The notes beneath the pieces were generated by a model. That model ran no database searches. It was not told where the DNA came from and was given only the letters and a program-made list of their open reading frames with translations. Below, in pieces: positions 51,431 through 63,800 of a DNA stretch of 64,000 bases (the first letter of the stretch is position 1; each line of letters starts with the position of its first letter). The translations under genes and the position numbers were made by a program. The stretch lies in contig CAJINV010000001.1 in the NCBI GenBank assembly GCA_905178155.1, forward strand, positions 6,047,860-6,111,859. The letters run 5' to 3'. This DNA is from Amoebophrya sp. A120 (taxonomy: Eukaryota > Sar > Dinophyceae > Syndiniales > Amoebophryaceae).

Positions 51431-54400
51431 ATGAGTTCCCTCGACAGCATTGTGGGTGTTGCGGTCGCGAAGGCGCTGACCAACACCTCGTATGAAAAAC
51501 GGAAGCAGGCCGCGTTGGAACTGGAAAAGGTGGTCAAAGAAGCGCCGAAGGACCGTGTGCTACAGATTCTGATTCTGCTTCGCGACTATGTGGAATCGCC
51601 CACTGCCAACGTCCGCAAGGGAGGCCTCATCGGGCTCGCAGCCGCTGCCATCGGACTGGACACGCACACTTTTTTACGCACAGTAAAATCAAGCGAAAAC
51701 GGCGCTTCGCAGCAGACCAGTGGAAAGAGTGGGAGGTGAGGTCATGTGATAGTAGCAGCAGAACGACCTTAGTAGAGCCACAGCAGTAGCTGACGATATG
51801 AAAGTAGACGAACCACAAGCATGCACTTTTTTTCGTCGGATCCATCTGCCTGTCGAATCTTGTAGATAAGAAGGCGCTGTTTGATTAGTTTGAATCAAGG
51901 AGCACGTCGGAGGAATGTCCTTGTCTTTGTGGGCAATCAATCCAGAGTTTCAGTTTTTTAACTCATAAAAGGTCTCCACGCGACCATGTTTATGTTTTGT
52001 AACCTTCACACAGGCCTCGCGACGGCGGCGATTTTTTCTCGCGCTTGATTGCGGAGCACTACCCGAAGGATACGGACGGCGCGGATCTTGCTACTAGTCC
52101 AGCGGATGAGGTGGACTCGAAGGCGGTGGACGGAACGACGGGGTCTTCCACCTTGCAAGCTGGCGGCTCGTCCTCGTCAAGTGCACGGTATGTTGCTTCC
52201 GGTGCGGTGGCCGGAGATCGTGGTGCATTTCCAGGAGACATCAACTCCAGAGCCGGATTATTACTGGATGACGCCACCGCTTCGGTTGAAGCCGGAACAC
52301 CAGGACATGTGGGCGCGGGAACAACTGCAGGAAATATGGCGGTGAGCAGTGAGTACAAGGACTTTTGGGACGACTATATCGAGTTCCTCGTCCCCCCAGT
52401 GTTGTCCGTCTTCGAGGACGAACACCCGCGGGTTCGCTACTACGCCTGCGAGGCCATGTACAACATCATCAAGGTCGCCAAACCCATGCGGTATTTCAAC
52501 GAAATTTTCGACGGCACTGGCCGCCACACTGCGGATCCGGACAAGGACGTGAAAGCGGGGGCGGTGTACCTGGACAAGGTTCTGAAGGACGTGGTTACAG
52601 ACGCGGACGCGGTCGGCAAACACGGTTTTCGCACCGTTTTTTTGCCGCGGTTCATGCCTCTCCTCAGCGAGCGCATCCAGAGCAAGAACCCGTTTCTGCT
52701 CTCCTTCCTCCTGGGCTGGGTGCAGCTCCTGCAGACACTGCCCGACCTGGATCTGTACCCCTACCTGCCTTCGCTCCTCCCCGGCCTGTTCGGCATGCTG
52801 GGGGAGAACGTGAAGGACTTGCGCGTGAAAGCCGACTTTTGTCTCGCCAATTTTCTGAAGGGGCTGCGGTCATCGTTCTCGACGTCACCGGGTGCCATGA
52901 ACTTCTTCGGACAGGGCGTGGAGTCGCCGCTGCTTGCTCCGCAACTGCAGCTCGGGTCGCAGGATCTGCGCCGGCTGAGGCACCGCGTGGTGCACACGAC
53001 CACGCCTATTTTGGTCGACATCGTGCGGAACATCCACGGCGAGATGCGGCGGAAGCCGGGCGCGAACACGATCGCCCAGACGCGTACGTGGTCGTCGCAG
53101 CTCACCGCTGCGCTTGGCTGGCTGCAAAGTTTCGTTGAGTTCGCGACCAACGAGCTGGAAGAGCAGCGCAGCGCGGGGATAGCGAGAGGTTTCTCTGCAC
53201 CGGCAGCAGATGTTGATCCTGCGGTTTCTTCGCAGCAGCAGCAGCTTCTTTTGGAAGTAGAGGCAGAACTCTTCGCACCCGCACCACTGAGCGCGCCCGA
53301 CGACCCGGAGCCTTTCTCTCTGCTGCCCTTGTTTCTCACCGCTGTTCTTCCTTGTTTGGATTCGAACGACCGCGACACCGCGCGCATCGCGGTGGAAACG
53401 CACTCGGAGCTGCTGCAACTCGTGGACACCTCGGAATACGGCCGCGACATGAAGCGGCCGTTGCTACTGGCCCTGATTCGCTCTTTGCAGAAAGAGATGT
53501 CGCCGGACCTCATCGCCACGAAATCGACGGCCAGCGGGCCGCTGCGGCCAGCATCACGAGCGCCGAATTATGGTGGTGGGGTCGGTGGGGGTGGAGGACC
53601 AGGAGGGAACAAGAATAAACTGGAGCCGGCGATGAACACAACTGCCAGTCCAGGTGTCAACTCAACTGCCGCTGACGACGTGGTGCTGAAGACCGCGGCG
53701 CTGCAGTGGCTTTGCATGTTGCTATCGAACCGGCCCGAGGAGATGTTGGAACTGAGCATGGAGCTGTTCGACCCCTTGTTTCAGACCTTGTCGCACCCCG
53801 ACACCGAGGTCGTCATCGCGGCGCTACAGGTTTTCGCCCGAATCATGAACGAGGCAAAGGTGTCTACGCTAAACGCGGCGGAAAACTTGCAGGACGTAGC
53901 GCAGGAGCAAAAAGACTGGAGCAAGACGCAACAGAGCAAAAGTCTCGCCGCAGCCGGGATGCTGGTGACCAGTTCTTCCGCAGGGGGCGGTGCATCATCA
54001 GCTGCACCTTCAGGAGCGACTACAACCGGCACCTCCGCAAATAAAAGCAGTAAAGTGAAGAGTCGTACCGTGGTGTTACAAGAGAATCTACCGCAGAGAA
54101 CCGGGGCAAGCACTCCGGTCTCCATGTCTAGTGTCGGTGGTGCATCCTCTTCGCCGGGTTCGCGAATTCCTCCGGCGGTGTTAGCTGCAGGGGAAGGCGG
54201 GATGAAACAACTGCAAGAGCAGCAGCAGAGCAGTCAGCCGGAGCGCATCCGGATTTCCAAGCTGTTCCAGGGAGTGTGTCGAAAATTGCTGGACCTGTTC
54301 CGGATCGATTCGCAAATGTTCGACCAGCGCGGCCGGCTCGTCGTCAGGCAGCTTTGCGACAAACTAGACTGCGAGCTGTTTTACCGTACGGTGGCGGGGA

Positions 54401-55323
54401 TTATCAGCGAAGAGCGCGAGCTGCTGAACAACGCAAACGCCACTGTTGTCGTTTCGTCCTCCATGACCAGTCGGGCCGCCGCGGTCCAACGCCACCGGCA
54501 GTTCCTCGCCCAGGCCGTCGAGATGTGGCACTGGATCTTGCTGACCAGTCGGGAGACCGCGCACTTGCGGGACCGGCTTTTGCGGGAGAAAGTAGGCGGA
54601 ACTGCCGACGTGGAAGTTCTGGAAGCAGCAGTTGTTGCCATGAACAAAAGCAGTGCGACGAAGGCGAAAACTACGTCATCCCGAGAACAAGAATTGACGA
54701 GCAAAACATCTTCAAAAGAGGACAGTGCGGCGAAGAGCAAGGAGGAAAAATCCCAACAAGATGAACAGAATGAACGAAACGTCGACTCATCCAACGCAAA
54801 AAATACTCAACCATCTTCAAAAACGACTTCGTTGTTTGTCACTTTGCTTCTGTCCTGGGTTTCTGACCCCCTGAGTGCGGTGTCCCTGGCTCTGTGGTGC
54901 GAGCAGTACGAGTTGGCGCACCGGCTGTGTCAGCGTCTAGCCGCGGCGCAGAGCAGCTGTACGGAAAACTTCCTGAATCAGCTGGATCAGCTGGTGCACT
55001 TGTTCGAGAGCCCAGTGTTTCTGCGGGCGCGCATGCACCTGCTCACGCCGCGGAAGTTTCCCGACCTGGTGAAAACGCTGGTCGCTTTGTGCATGATGCT
55101 GCCGCAGTCCTCCGCCTTCGACCTGCTGCAAAAGCGGCTCGCGCTAAGCCAAAACGGGCTCGTACTCGAGGAAAATGTGTCCATGGAGGAGTTTTTGGAC
55201 AATGGTGAAAGAGACGGAGCAGGACGACGAGTCGAGGGTGAGGACAATCAGCAGCGACCAGTTGTTGCGAAACTCCCAACCGAACAGGTTGCGAGGGTTG
55301 TCCGCCTTCTTGTGCTTCAGTGA
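51431..55323 (+). CDS. VAC14: VAC14, scaffold of the PIKfyve/Fab1 complex
   Basis: Two exons (51431-51735, 52014-55323) with a GT-AG intron; about 1,204 residues against roughly 780 in human. Start Met of MSSLDSIVGVAVAKAL was chosen by homology. N-terminal HEAT signature YEKRKQAALELEKVVKE and VRKGGLIGLAAAAIGL, then FLVPPVLSVFEDEHPRVRYY, ACEAMYNIIKVAKPM and HTADPDKDVKAGAVYLDKVL, are diagnostic. The C-terminal Fab1-binding part reads LFQGVCRKLLDLFRIDSQMF ... LFESPVFLRARMHLLTPRKF ... MMLPQSSAFDLLQKRL. Extra length comes from Ser/Gly-rich insertions (about 52060-52340, 53540-53660, 53930-54230 and 54600-54830). VAC14 holds the kinase PIKfyve and the phosphatase FIG4 on endolysosomal membranes and so controls PI(3,5)P2. 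Confidence 0.95.
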
Positions 55324-55803
55324 ATGCCGCTATTTGACGGATTTGCATTTGCCGTAATGCAGATCTGCATCTGCTTCCACAGGACATTCGAAATATAGAA
55401 GATAGTGATAGATGGAATACAACATCTTCACGCTGCTATTTGACGCTTGGCCCCATTAGCTGCATCAGGAGGGGCGTTGTGGTGTGATGGTGTTGCGTGT
55501 TCATGGAAATATGGTCGCCGCAATTCTGCGGCCTTTCGCATGTGCTGCATCAGCAGCCAAAATGAACGAATTCGAGTTTTCCTAAGTTTGAGCGAATGGC
55601 ACCTGACATGAGTTTTTCCTATCATCATTCAACACTGGTTTGAAAGTGTAGGGAATCAGGTAAGTACGTAGCGAATTATCATGTAGTCGGTCGGACCACC
55701 TTGGTTTGCTTCGTTGGTCACAGTCTTTCGTGATGGGCTTGTTGTCACCCGGGGATACGAGTATCCTTTTGCCTCGGAGCCCAATCAGGCTGTCCTCGTT
55801 GCA
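55324..55803. other. Intergenic, 0.5 kb
   Basis: Nothing recognised. The frame of the next gene is open upstream to 55714, so its start could lie slightly earlier. Confidence 0.5.
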
Positions 55804-58800
55804 ATGAGCCAGGTCGCAGTTACGTGGAAGGGCGAGAAAGGCGAAGGAAGAAAAATGAACCCGGGTGGTTGGTCCTGGGGACGATCGTTCTTGCAGCAGC
55901 AGGACCCCGTTGACGTCGCAGGATTACACAGTAAGGACATGAAGATCGACATGCCCGAAATTATGACGAGGGCAAGCAGCTGGGAGCGCATACGAAAGCG
56001 AAGAATACAAACGAAGCTACGACCAGGATGTTGGTTATCCTTTCTTCACGAGATGAAAACTATGAAAGAACGCAGAGCGGCTTGTTTTCTCGTAACACGT
56101 CCCACAATAGCGAATCTAGGTGGCTCCCGGGCGCTCATCTTCACACTTTTCGTCCTTGCAGTTGCTTTTCTTCACCCCCTTCTCTATTCTAACCTCTTCG
56201 CCCAGGCACAGAAGACGGTCGCGAGTCTTGGCGACCCCTGCGACTGCAATCAGAACCACGACTATTGGCAAACCATGATCGACACCATGCTCCTGCACCT
56301 CACCCCGGAACTTCCGAACGCGCTGTTCGCGAAGGGGTCGGCGTCGGAGTCTTTCTTCGGGAAGCAGAGCTGCATCTGGAGCTCGGACAACGAGGACTCG
56401 CACCGCCTGGCGGCGTTGTCCGACTGCATTCCGGGGTTCGTGGCGATGAAGATTTCGTGTGTGCAGCACCTGGTCTGGAAGGCCTATGAGGCCATGACGG
56501 AGTCGAAGGACCCAGAGAACAACGACGATCCGCTATCCTGAGTAAAAACGTACCCACGCCAGAGTTGTAATGCAGATTCGCAAAGACAGGATGACTTGTA
56601 ATGCGCATCCCCATGAGAGCCATTTCCAATCGTGTTTTGGAATTTGTGATGCTGTGAACAGGATGAGCAGCTGGATTTGTGACGCGGCTGCACTTGCTAA
56701 CCTGCACTACACTGCAGCTTGTCATGCGTGACTCACAAAACTCCTAGGTTTGTGTTGCAAAATCCTCATCCTAACTCTGGCGTGGGTACGTTTTTACTCA
56801 GGATATCCGCACTTTGTGGATGCCAAAGCCAGCGTCGATCTGGTATGGCGCTCTCAACTGTTACATTCTCAACTGTTACATGAATTTGTCATGCAAAAAC
56901 CGCAATTGGGAAAGGGGCAAGCTTGCAAGTCTTGCATCACAAATTTGGCATGGATTTAGATGCTATTTAGCCCTTCGACAATTTGTCATGCGAAGCAGCT
57001 TGATTGTCTTGCGGCTCATGGTCATTTTGCATGACAAATCATGTAACAGTTGAGAATGTAACGTTTGAGAACGCCATATCTGGCGCTGGGGCACATGGCG
57101 GAAGTGTTGCGGACCGCGGCGTTCGGGATATAACAGTGCACAACTCCCCCTCCCCCTCATTTGTCATGCAAAATACCCAATCCACCCTTTGCCTCTTGGC
57201 ATTGTTTGCATGACAAGTTCTGGTAGCCCAAATAGCACTACACTCCACTGCAAATTTGTCATGCAAAAACAGCACTCTTTCTCTTGCTGATGCTTGTATT
57301 GCTGTTCATGCTATACAAATGAGGGGGAGGGGGAGTTGTGCACTGTCATACGGGAAAGATTGCATGGACGAGTCTGTGTGGCCGGTGTCGATGAACGATA
57401 TCTACACCAACTACATCCGCTTTTACCGCACCCACAGCTACTACCGCGTCACCGAGAACATGCTGAAGGCCCTGGTCTGGGTGTCCGAGACCTGCGCGAC
57501 CTCCGCCGATTGCGTGGGCGGCAACGTCGCCGGGCGTAGGTGCAAGCACGGTCGGTGCGTCGCACCCGAAGATCCGGGGCTGCTTGCGGGAAAGGATTCG
57601 GACGTGCAATACTTCTGTGCGCAGCCCGGGGGCTATCTGGACGGGGCGGGCCGTTGCTGGCACATGGGCAACGAAGGAGAATCGTGCAACGAAGTGTGCG
57701 AATATGCGGGATCGAGGCCCGACCCAGCGTACTTCCCCGATAAGCACCGGCACATGACGACACCAATATTGCGGGCGAAGAGCGAGAGTGTGGTATAGTA
57801 CACAGGAAGCGTGCTGTTTATTTTTCTTGTAGGTTCGGCCTCGGCAGCTTCCGGTGTTGGGTTTCTTTTGCTAGTGTTCTAACTAGGGGAAAGAAGCAGA
57901 CGCACTATCTACCTACCGCATTGACGTATCATCGTCAACATAAAAATTCTCATCCAGGTAATCCTGTTGATGAACGATCCCTGGATGGAGCAGGAGTGCT
58001 ACGTGCGTTCACAAAGCCGTTTCCACCCAAGCATCGAGATCCCGCCCGCGTTGCGCGAGCGGCACCAGCTCCCGGAGAAGGAGGACTTCAGAGACCCGAA
58101 CTGCTTGCTCTCCTGCCAGTGCGAAAAAATCGCCGTCCGCCTCGACCAGATCGGCACGGAGAAGGAAAAGCCTTTTTCCGATTGCGTGTATGACATCCGG
58201 CACATGTGTGTGTCCGAGGGAATTTTTCGGCAGTCCGTCAACTACCACGATCCCGATGCTTTCGAGGAGGGCGGCATGTTCCGCGCTTGTTCCGAGGTGG
58301 GGCAAACGCTGTTCAAGTTCGACATGAGTTCCAAGCTCTACCCCGAGCACCCGATTGCCACCGACAAGGTCGCGTTCCTGCTCCCCGTGACCTTCAAGCT
58401 CACGTCCACCTGGCACGGGCTGCATTCTCTGGTCGCGCCGTTCGTCATGCTGTACCTGGAGCCGGAAAAGTACGGGTTTTGGCAAAACGGGCAAAAAGTG
58501 GACCTCTTCCTGATCAACCAAAACCTCGAGCGCGATGTGGAGCACTGGAACAAACTTTTAGGGTACGACACCATGAAGTTCGACGGCAGGTACGGCTGGT
58601 TCGCGCGCTTCCTGCAGGCTTTCGAGAATGCGAACGTGATTTCCCAAGGCTACGAAAACATCAACCAGTGTTACGACAAGGTCGTGTTCGGCCACGAGCT
58701 GATGATGTACAGCGGCGGGGGCTACACGACGAAGGAGCACGTCCAGTTCTTCACGCGGAAGATGAAGAACTTTTTCCTCGGCGGCGGGCTGCAGCGCAAA

Positions 58801-60030
58801 GGCGCAGCCATGCTGGCGGAGGGGCGAGACCCGGAAGAAAAGCCGTTCTACCGCGGGCGCGCGAAGGGCGGGGACGAAAACGACGCGAACACGGTCTACA
58901 CCTTCATCGAGGAAAACGCCGACCAGGCGCGCGCGAGGAGGGCGCGGGAGGAGGAGAGACGGGGGCCACTGGTCGAGTTTTCGGACCCGCGGGACGGCTT
59001 CGTCGTAAAACTGCGGAAGGACGAATTTTTGGAAACAGTTCACGCTCCAACAGATGAGAGCAGCGGAGAAGGAGCTTCTGCTGGTACTAGTAGTGGTGCT
59101 CCACCTGCTCGCATTGTCGATGTGAACTGGCGGTTCAAGTCGGAGAAGAAGCTGTTTCTCGTGCAGGACCGAATACCGGGGAAGTCGTTTCACCGGTTTG
59201 TGGAAAACATGAACGACGTCGTACGTTACATCGAGCTTGCGCTGGCGCTCCCCGGTCGCGAGGACGAGTGGGTGATCGAGCGCCACGACTTTGCCGCGCT
59301 GGACTTCGTCGAGCAGGCCCGTCTCGCCAGCAAGTCGCGCATCATGTTCGGTGCGCACGGCGACGGGCTGGCGTGGGGCTTGTTCATGGAACCGAACTCC
59401 GTCGTGATGGAAGCCGTGCCGATCCGACGCGGGGGCTACCAAGTCTGCGACGAAGGGCGGAACAAAAACCGACGGGGAATTTTTGGCGGGCTACTCAAGT
59501 TCGCAAAGGATGTCACACACGTACTTATTGCTGATTTACCAATCTAGGTTTTTTCTTTTTGTTGATGGCGTAAGTACCTACGTTAAGTGCTGCCAGCGTA
59601 AAGCAAAGGTCGCTGAAGTTTTCTATGTCACAGTTGCAATGGATCGTGGATCATGCCACAAAAAGCGGCGAGACCACATGAGCACCTTCATCTGGGAAGA
59701 TGATCACCGAGATTCAAATCTAGATCAGAATTCCATTTACCTCCATCACAGATTTGCTGGGCGAACCCGCGGGGCGAGAAGTCGGCGATCAACATAACGA
59801 CCGATGTGTACGATTGGAATTGGCGCATGCTGAACCTGGACATTGACATGATGAAGCTCGCGCACTGGCTCCGCGTGGCGCTGTGGACGGTGAACGTAGG
59901 GTTAACCGATGCGGAGTATGCGCACGTCCAGAACGCGCTCGTCCAGTTTTACCAGGAGAAGGGCGAATTTCCTCCGGCCTGGGGGGAAATGAACGAGCAG
60001 CTCGCGGCCATGAACCAGCAACACGGCTGA
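55804..60030 (+). CDS. GT61-like glycosyltransferase, type II membrane protein, six exons
   Basis: Exons: 55804-56533, 56811-56843, 57084-57128, 57356-57792, 57958-59520 and 59752-60030, together 1,028 residues. Three introns are introners; 57793-57957 and 59521-59751 are GT-AG. A signal-anchor helix (ALIFTLFVLAVAFLHPLLYS) near residue 120 places the rest in the Golgi/ER lumen. A Cys-rich stretch (CATSADCVGGNVAGRRC, then CKHGRC) follows. The catalytic region carries ASKSRIMFGAHGDGLAWGLF then MEPNSVVMEAVPI, equivalent to the GAHGAGL...M.P.S.V.E motif of GT61 (DUF563) enzymes such as plant xylosyltransferases and EOGT. The donor sugar cannot be told from sequence. Exons 2 and 3 are only 33 and 45 nt. 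Confidence 0.8.
56534..56810 (+). mobile_element. Introner, family C, in the glycosyltransferase gene
   Basis: Same TIR as the element at 31347 (TATCCTGAGTAAAAACGTAC) and similar interior in the same orientation. Perfect TCCGC duplication (56529-56533 and 56806-56810). Removal gives ENNDDPHFVDAKAS. Confidence 0.95.
56844..57083 (+). mobile_element. Introner with about 42-bp TIRs
   Basis: Left TATGGCGCTCTCAACTGTTA pairs with right TAACGTTTGAGAACGCCATA. Perfect TCTGG duplication (56839-56843 and 57079-57083). Removal gives VDLALGHMAEVL in frame. Confidence 0.95.
57129..57355 (+). mobile_element. Introner with about 40-bp TIRs
   Basis: Left TATAACAGTGCACAACTCCC pairs with right GGGAGTTGTGCACTGTCATA. 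Perfect CGGGA duplication (57124-57128 and 57351-57355). Removal gives TAAFGKDCMDESVW. Confidence 0.95.
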
Positions 60031-60801
60031 AGTGCTTGTCCTTGTGATGAGTTCTGGGCCGCAGTACTTGGAGGACTTCGGTTCATCTTTTATGCAGTTG
60101 TTGAGCTTCAATGTATGAGTTATCGTTTTCATCGAGCTTCTTGAACTTCTTTTCGTCTACTTGGACTTCGTTATCGGAAACCTCTCAAAATGAATTTCAA
60201 CATTAACGTCAACGAACTCGTGTAGTCACCATCCACATTTACAATTTCTGAACATCGCATTCGTTCCGCGCTGCGCATATTGGATGACATACAAGAAAAG
60301 CATACTGTGTCCTCTCTGGTAGTCTCGTAGAATGCACTAGGCTTGGACACTTGGAGAAGGTGGTCCAGCTTGTCAATTTCACCAAGAGTCGTAAGTACAG
60401 CAAAGAACAAAGTAGACAAGCGATGTAATGTCGCTATTTGTTGCATCGATCCTGTTTGGGGTCCTCCCAGAAGACGCACATTTATTGTCGCGGCGCCGGT
60501 GGAGCTAGGTCCGGGCCTCGGACCAGGTGGAAGCTGTGGCTGACGAATCTTCCGATGTTTCACCAGCACGCGTGCATTTAGAGGGATTTTTGGCGGGTAA
60601 AGAAACAGGACAACGACACCCATTCCCATTCACAAGCCAAGGAGCGAGGAGAGACCGAAGAGGGATTTCTTGCTAGGTTCTGACGGAGCAAGACGTGCAT
60701 TAGACTCAGGGTAGGTTCAATACCAATTACTGTACAATACGGCGTTTGCGACTTTTTGTAAATACTAGGATTGTTGTAGTGTCGGCATTTTCGCATTCGC
60801 A
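60031..60801. other. Intergenic, 0.8 kb
   Basis: Only short ORFs. No element recognised. Confidence 0.55.
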
Positions 60802-63800
60802 ATGGACGCAGAGGCAAGGCGGAAGGCCCGCCGAGAGGAGCTGGACCGCCTTCTTGGCGTATCTTCTTCAAAGCCAGATAGGAACGAATCCTCTGCTTTG
60901 GACACCACCGAGTTCGCGCAGCCACCTCCTGGTGCGTCGACCTCTCACACAAGCTCAATCGACCTCCAGAGCAACGACTCAGAGTCAGTCCCGCCCGCGT
61001 CTGCACGGAGCCGCACGCGAAGCGCGCGCGCACGCGTCGACCTAGATGAACTTTTTAAGCGGCGGGACAACGATAAAAAGCAAAGAGCAGCGGCTGCACA
61101 AGATCGGGAGCGCCCGCGCGTCTTGCGCAGTAGGCTGCTTGGAGAGGACCTCCAAAATCAGAAGGCAAAAGGAGAAGCAGGGGAAAATTCGCGCACAAAC
61201 GCAAATAGCAATTTTGAAGGGGGAGAAGGACAGCGCCAGCGATCGGAGATTCGCACGACAAACAATGGCGTCGACGCAAGCGGATCGGTCAATTCCAGTC
61301 TTGACTTTGAACCGCAGCCGCGGCCTGGATCTACAAATTCTGCTTCTTCATCCACAAGTTCTACGTGGATGCTGAGCCACGCGAACCCCGAATCGAAGAA
61401 GCCATCGACCGTCGATCTCGATTTTCTTAAACCCAGCAGCAGCAGCAGCAGCAAAGAACGGACACGGAGAAGAGATGAAGAGCAAAGTGACATGATCAAA
61501 ACATCACATACGGTGTCCTCGAAAAATGATTCCAAAACGAGTCCCAACGAGCACTTGAGTTCGATGATTGAGGAGGACAGTATTCTGTCCGAGGAAAGCT
61601 CAACCAGGAACAATGTGAAGCGCAGCAAAAACTACGCTACGGACCAAGAATCGGAGCCACAGATTTATGTCGTCGATAATCAGGTATTGGGCAGGGAACC
61701 TTCCCCGCGAGAGCATACCGCCGAAGCGCTGCCGCCGCCACGAGTGCTGTTCTCCGCAAGTTCAGAAACTCCGAGTCTGCGACTGGAAAGCGCAGAAGTA
61801 GAGAAAAAATTGCAGAAGACGTCGCTTGACGGCGCGACGAGGGAGGACCAGCTTCACGTCTCGAGTGAGGCTCCAACTGAAGTGGAATCGTATCACTTAG
61901 GGGCTCCGGCAGCTGTTCCGGCAGCAGTGTCTGGAGCAGTGCAATCAAGGGAACCGACTCCAGAAGTTGGCGTTGTGTGCGAAGATGGGGAAGAGGACGA
62001 GGATCTCGTGATTCCTGGACTAAGCCACCACCACAAAGCTGAACCAGCGCCGGATCCAGCTGGCAATTTAGCATATCCATATTTACCGGCAAATACAGCA
62101 CCCACTGCGGTTGAAGGAGTGCCAGCTGAACCTCCTATGGCTATGGCAGAACATTACGAAATAAAGTCTGCAGCCACGGCTCCTAGTCAACATCTTCAAA
62201 TGACTGCAGCCCCTCCCACTGTCGCGCCGGCCACATCTTCACAGCAGCAAAATCCGTCCATTTGCATACAAGAGGCAGTAGACCACGGCACTGTAACAGA
62301 CGAGCGAGCGAACCAGCTGGAGCAACAGCTCCGAGGCCTCGTGACAAAGTGCGAGCAGCAGCAGGAAAAGATAAAAGTGCTCAAAGAGGGTTACCTGACC
62401 AAACAGAAGGAGGTGCAGCAGCTAGAAGCGCAGCGAGACGCGCTCTTTGCGGAATCCGAAAGCAACCAGCGCCAGCACCACCGCATGGAGGAGGAACTGA
62501 CCGAGGCCAAGCGGCGGCTGCAGCAAGTACAGAAGAGGAGCAAGGAAGCAAGCAACGGCGCGCATGGTCAACCGGGGATGACGAAGAGTAGTTCGTCGTC
62601 CGGGGTTGCGTCGAAGTTGCTGGGTGGGAATGCGTTGGAGTCTTTGCTTGGGTTTGGATCGTCTTCTGGCAGTGCTAGTAACAACTCCTCGAGCGGGAAT
62701 TCTAGAGCGAACGATGTCGACACGGAGAATCTGGTATCGCAGTTGCGCTTGATGCGTGAGGAGCTCGACCGACAGATTGGCGAGAACCAGCAGGTCCAGA
62801 GCCAGTTGTTCGACCTTTCAAGACTGAAAGCGGAAGAAATAAACAAGCTGGAGGACGACGTGACGCTGAAAAACGAAAAAGTGCACCAACTGCAGAACGA
62901 GGTATGGTCAAGATATGATGAGGATGTAGATCTGATCAATTTATTGCACACTTCTTTCTTGCATGTCCTCAGTTCCATTTTCACTTCGTGTCGTGTTGGC
63001 GCCGGCTGCAGCTGCCGCCATCGGCAGTACTTGTTTATTTTTCGGATCGCACAGCGCATTTTCACCTGCTCTGATTTGTTTCCCTTATCCTTCTGTGTCT
63101 GTCAACAGATCGTCACGCTCCAAAACGACTGCGACTCGCAGCGCCAGGCGGCGGCGAACCTGGAGCGACAGATCCAAGACGCGCAAACTGCGGTGCGCGA
63201 AAAGGACCAATTTGTTCTCCGCGTGTCCGAGGCCGCGGAGGGGCAAAAGGAAGAGTTTCGAAGGCATCTAGCCAGGTGTTTCCCGGTTTTCGATGGCAAA
63301 TACCTGCCGCCATCCGTGTGGTCTTTCTCTACTTCGAGCTCGGCGAGTGGTAGCAGGGGCAGGACCCTACTAGAGCGAAAGAACAGTGTGATACAGGAAT
63401 GGAGCCAGCACCTCCGGCGCATCCTCGAGTACTTCGAGGAGACAACCCTAGAAACCCTCGGCGCCTCCTTCGTTCCGGAAGCGGGGAAGTCGAAGCTCGT
63501 GCAGCGCATCGCTCGAAATAAGAACCTGGTGCTCCTAGCGATCGAGAGACTCATCGCTTGTTTGTGCACGCCCCTGCACGCTGTCCCTCTCTGGCCAAGT
63601 GAGGGTCATCTTCACCAGCATAGCGGTCCAGCAGGAGGATCTTCTGGACGAGGAAGAACAAGTCAGCGGCGTTTTGTCTCAACGACGACTAGTGGAAGAA
63701 GTTCCGAGCCTCTGGACCTCAATCTCGCTTACGCGGAACTCGCGCCGGAGCGGAAATTTTCCACGGACGCGTTCTGGCAGGAGAACTACCAAAATTGGGA

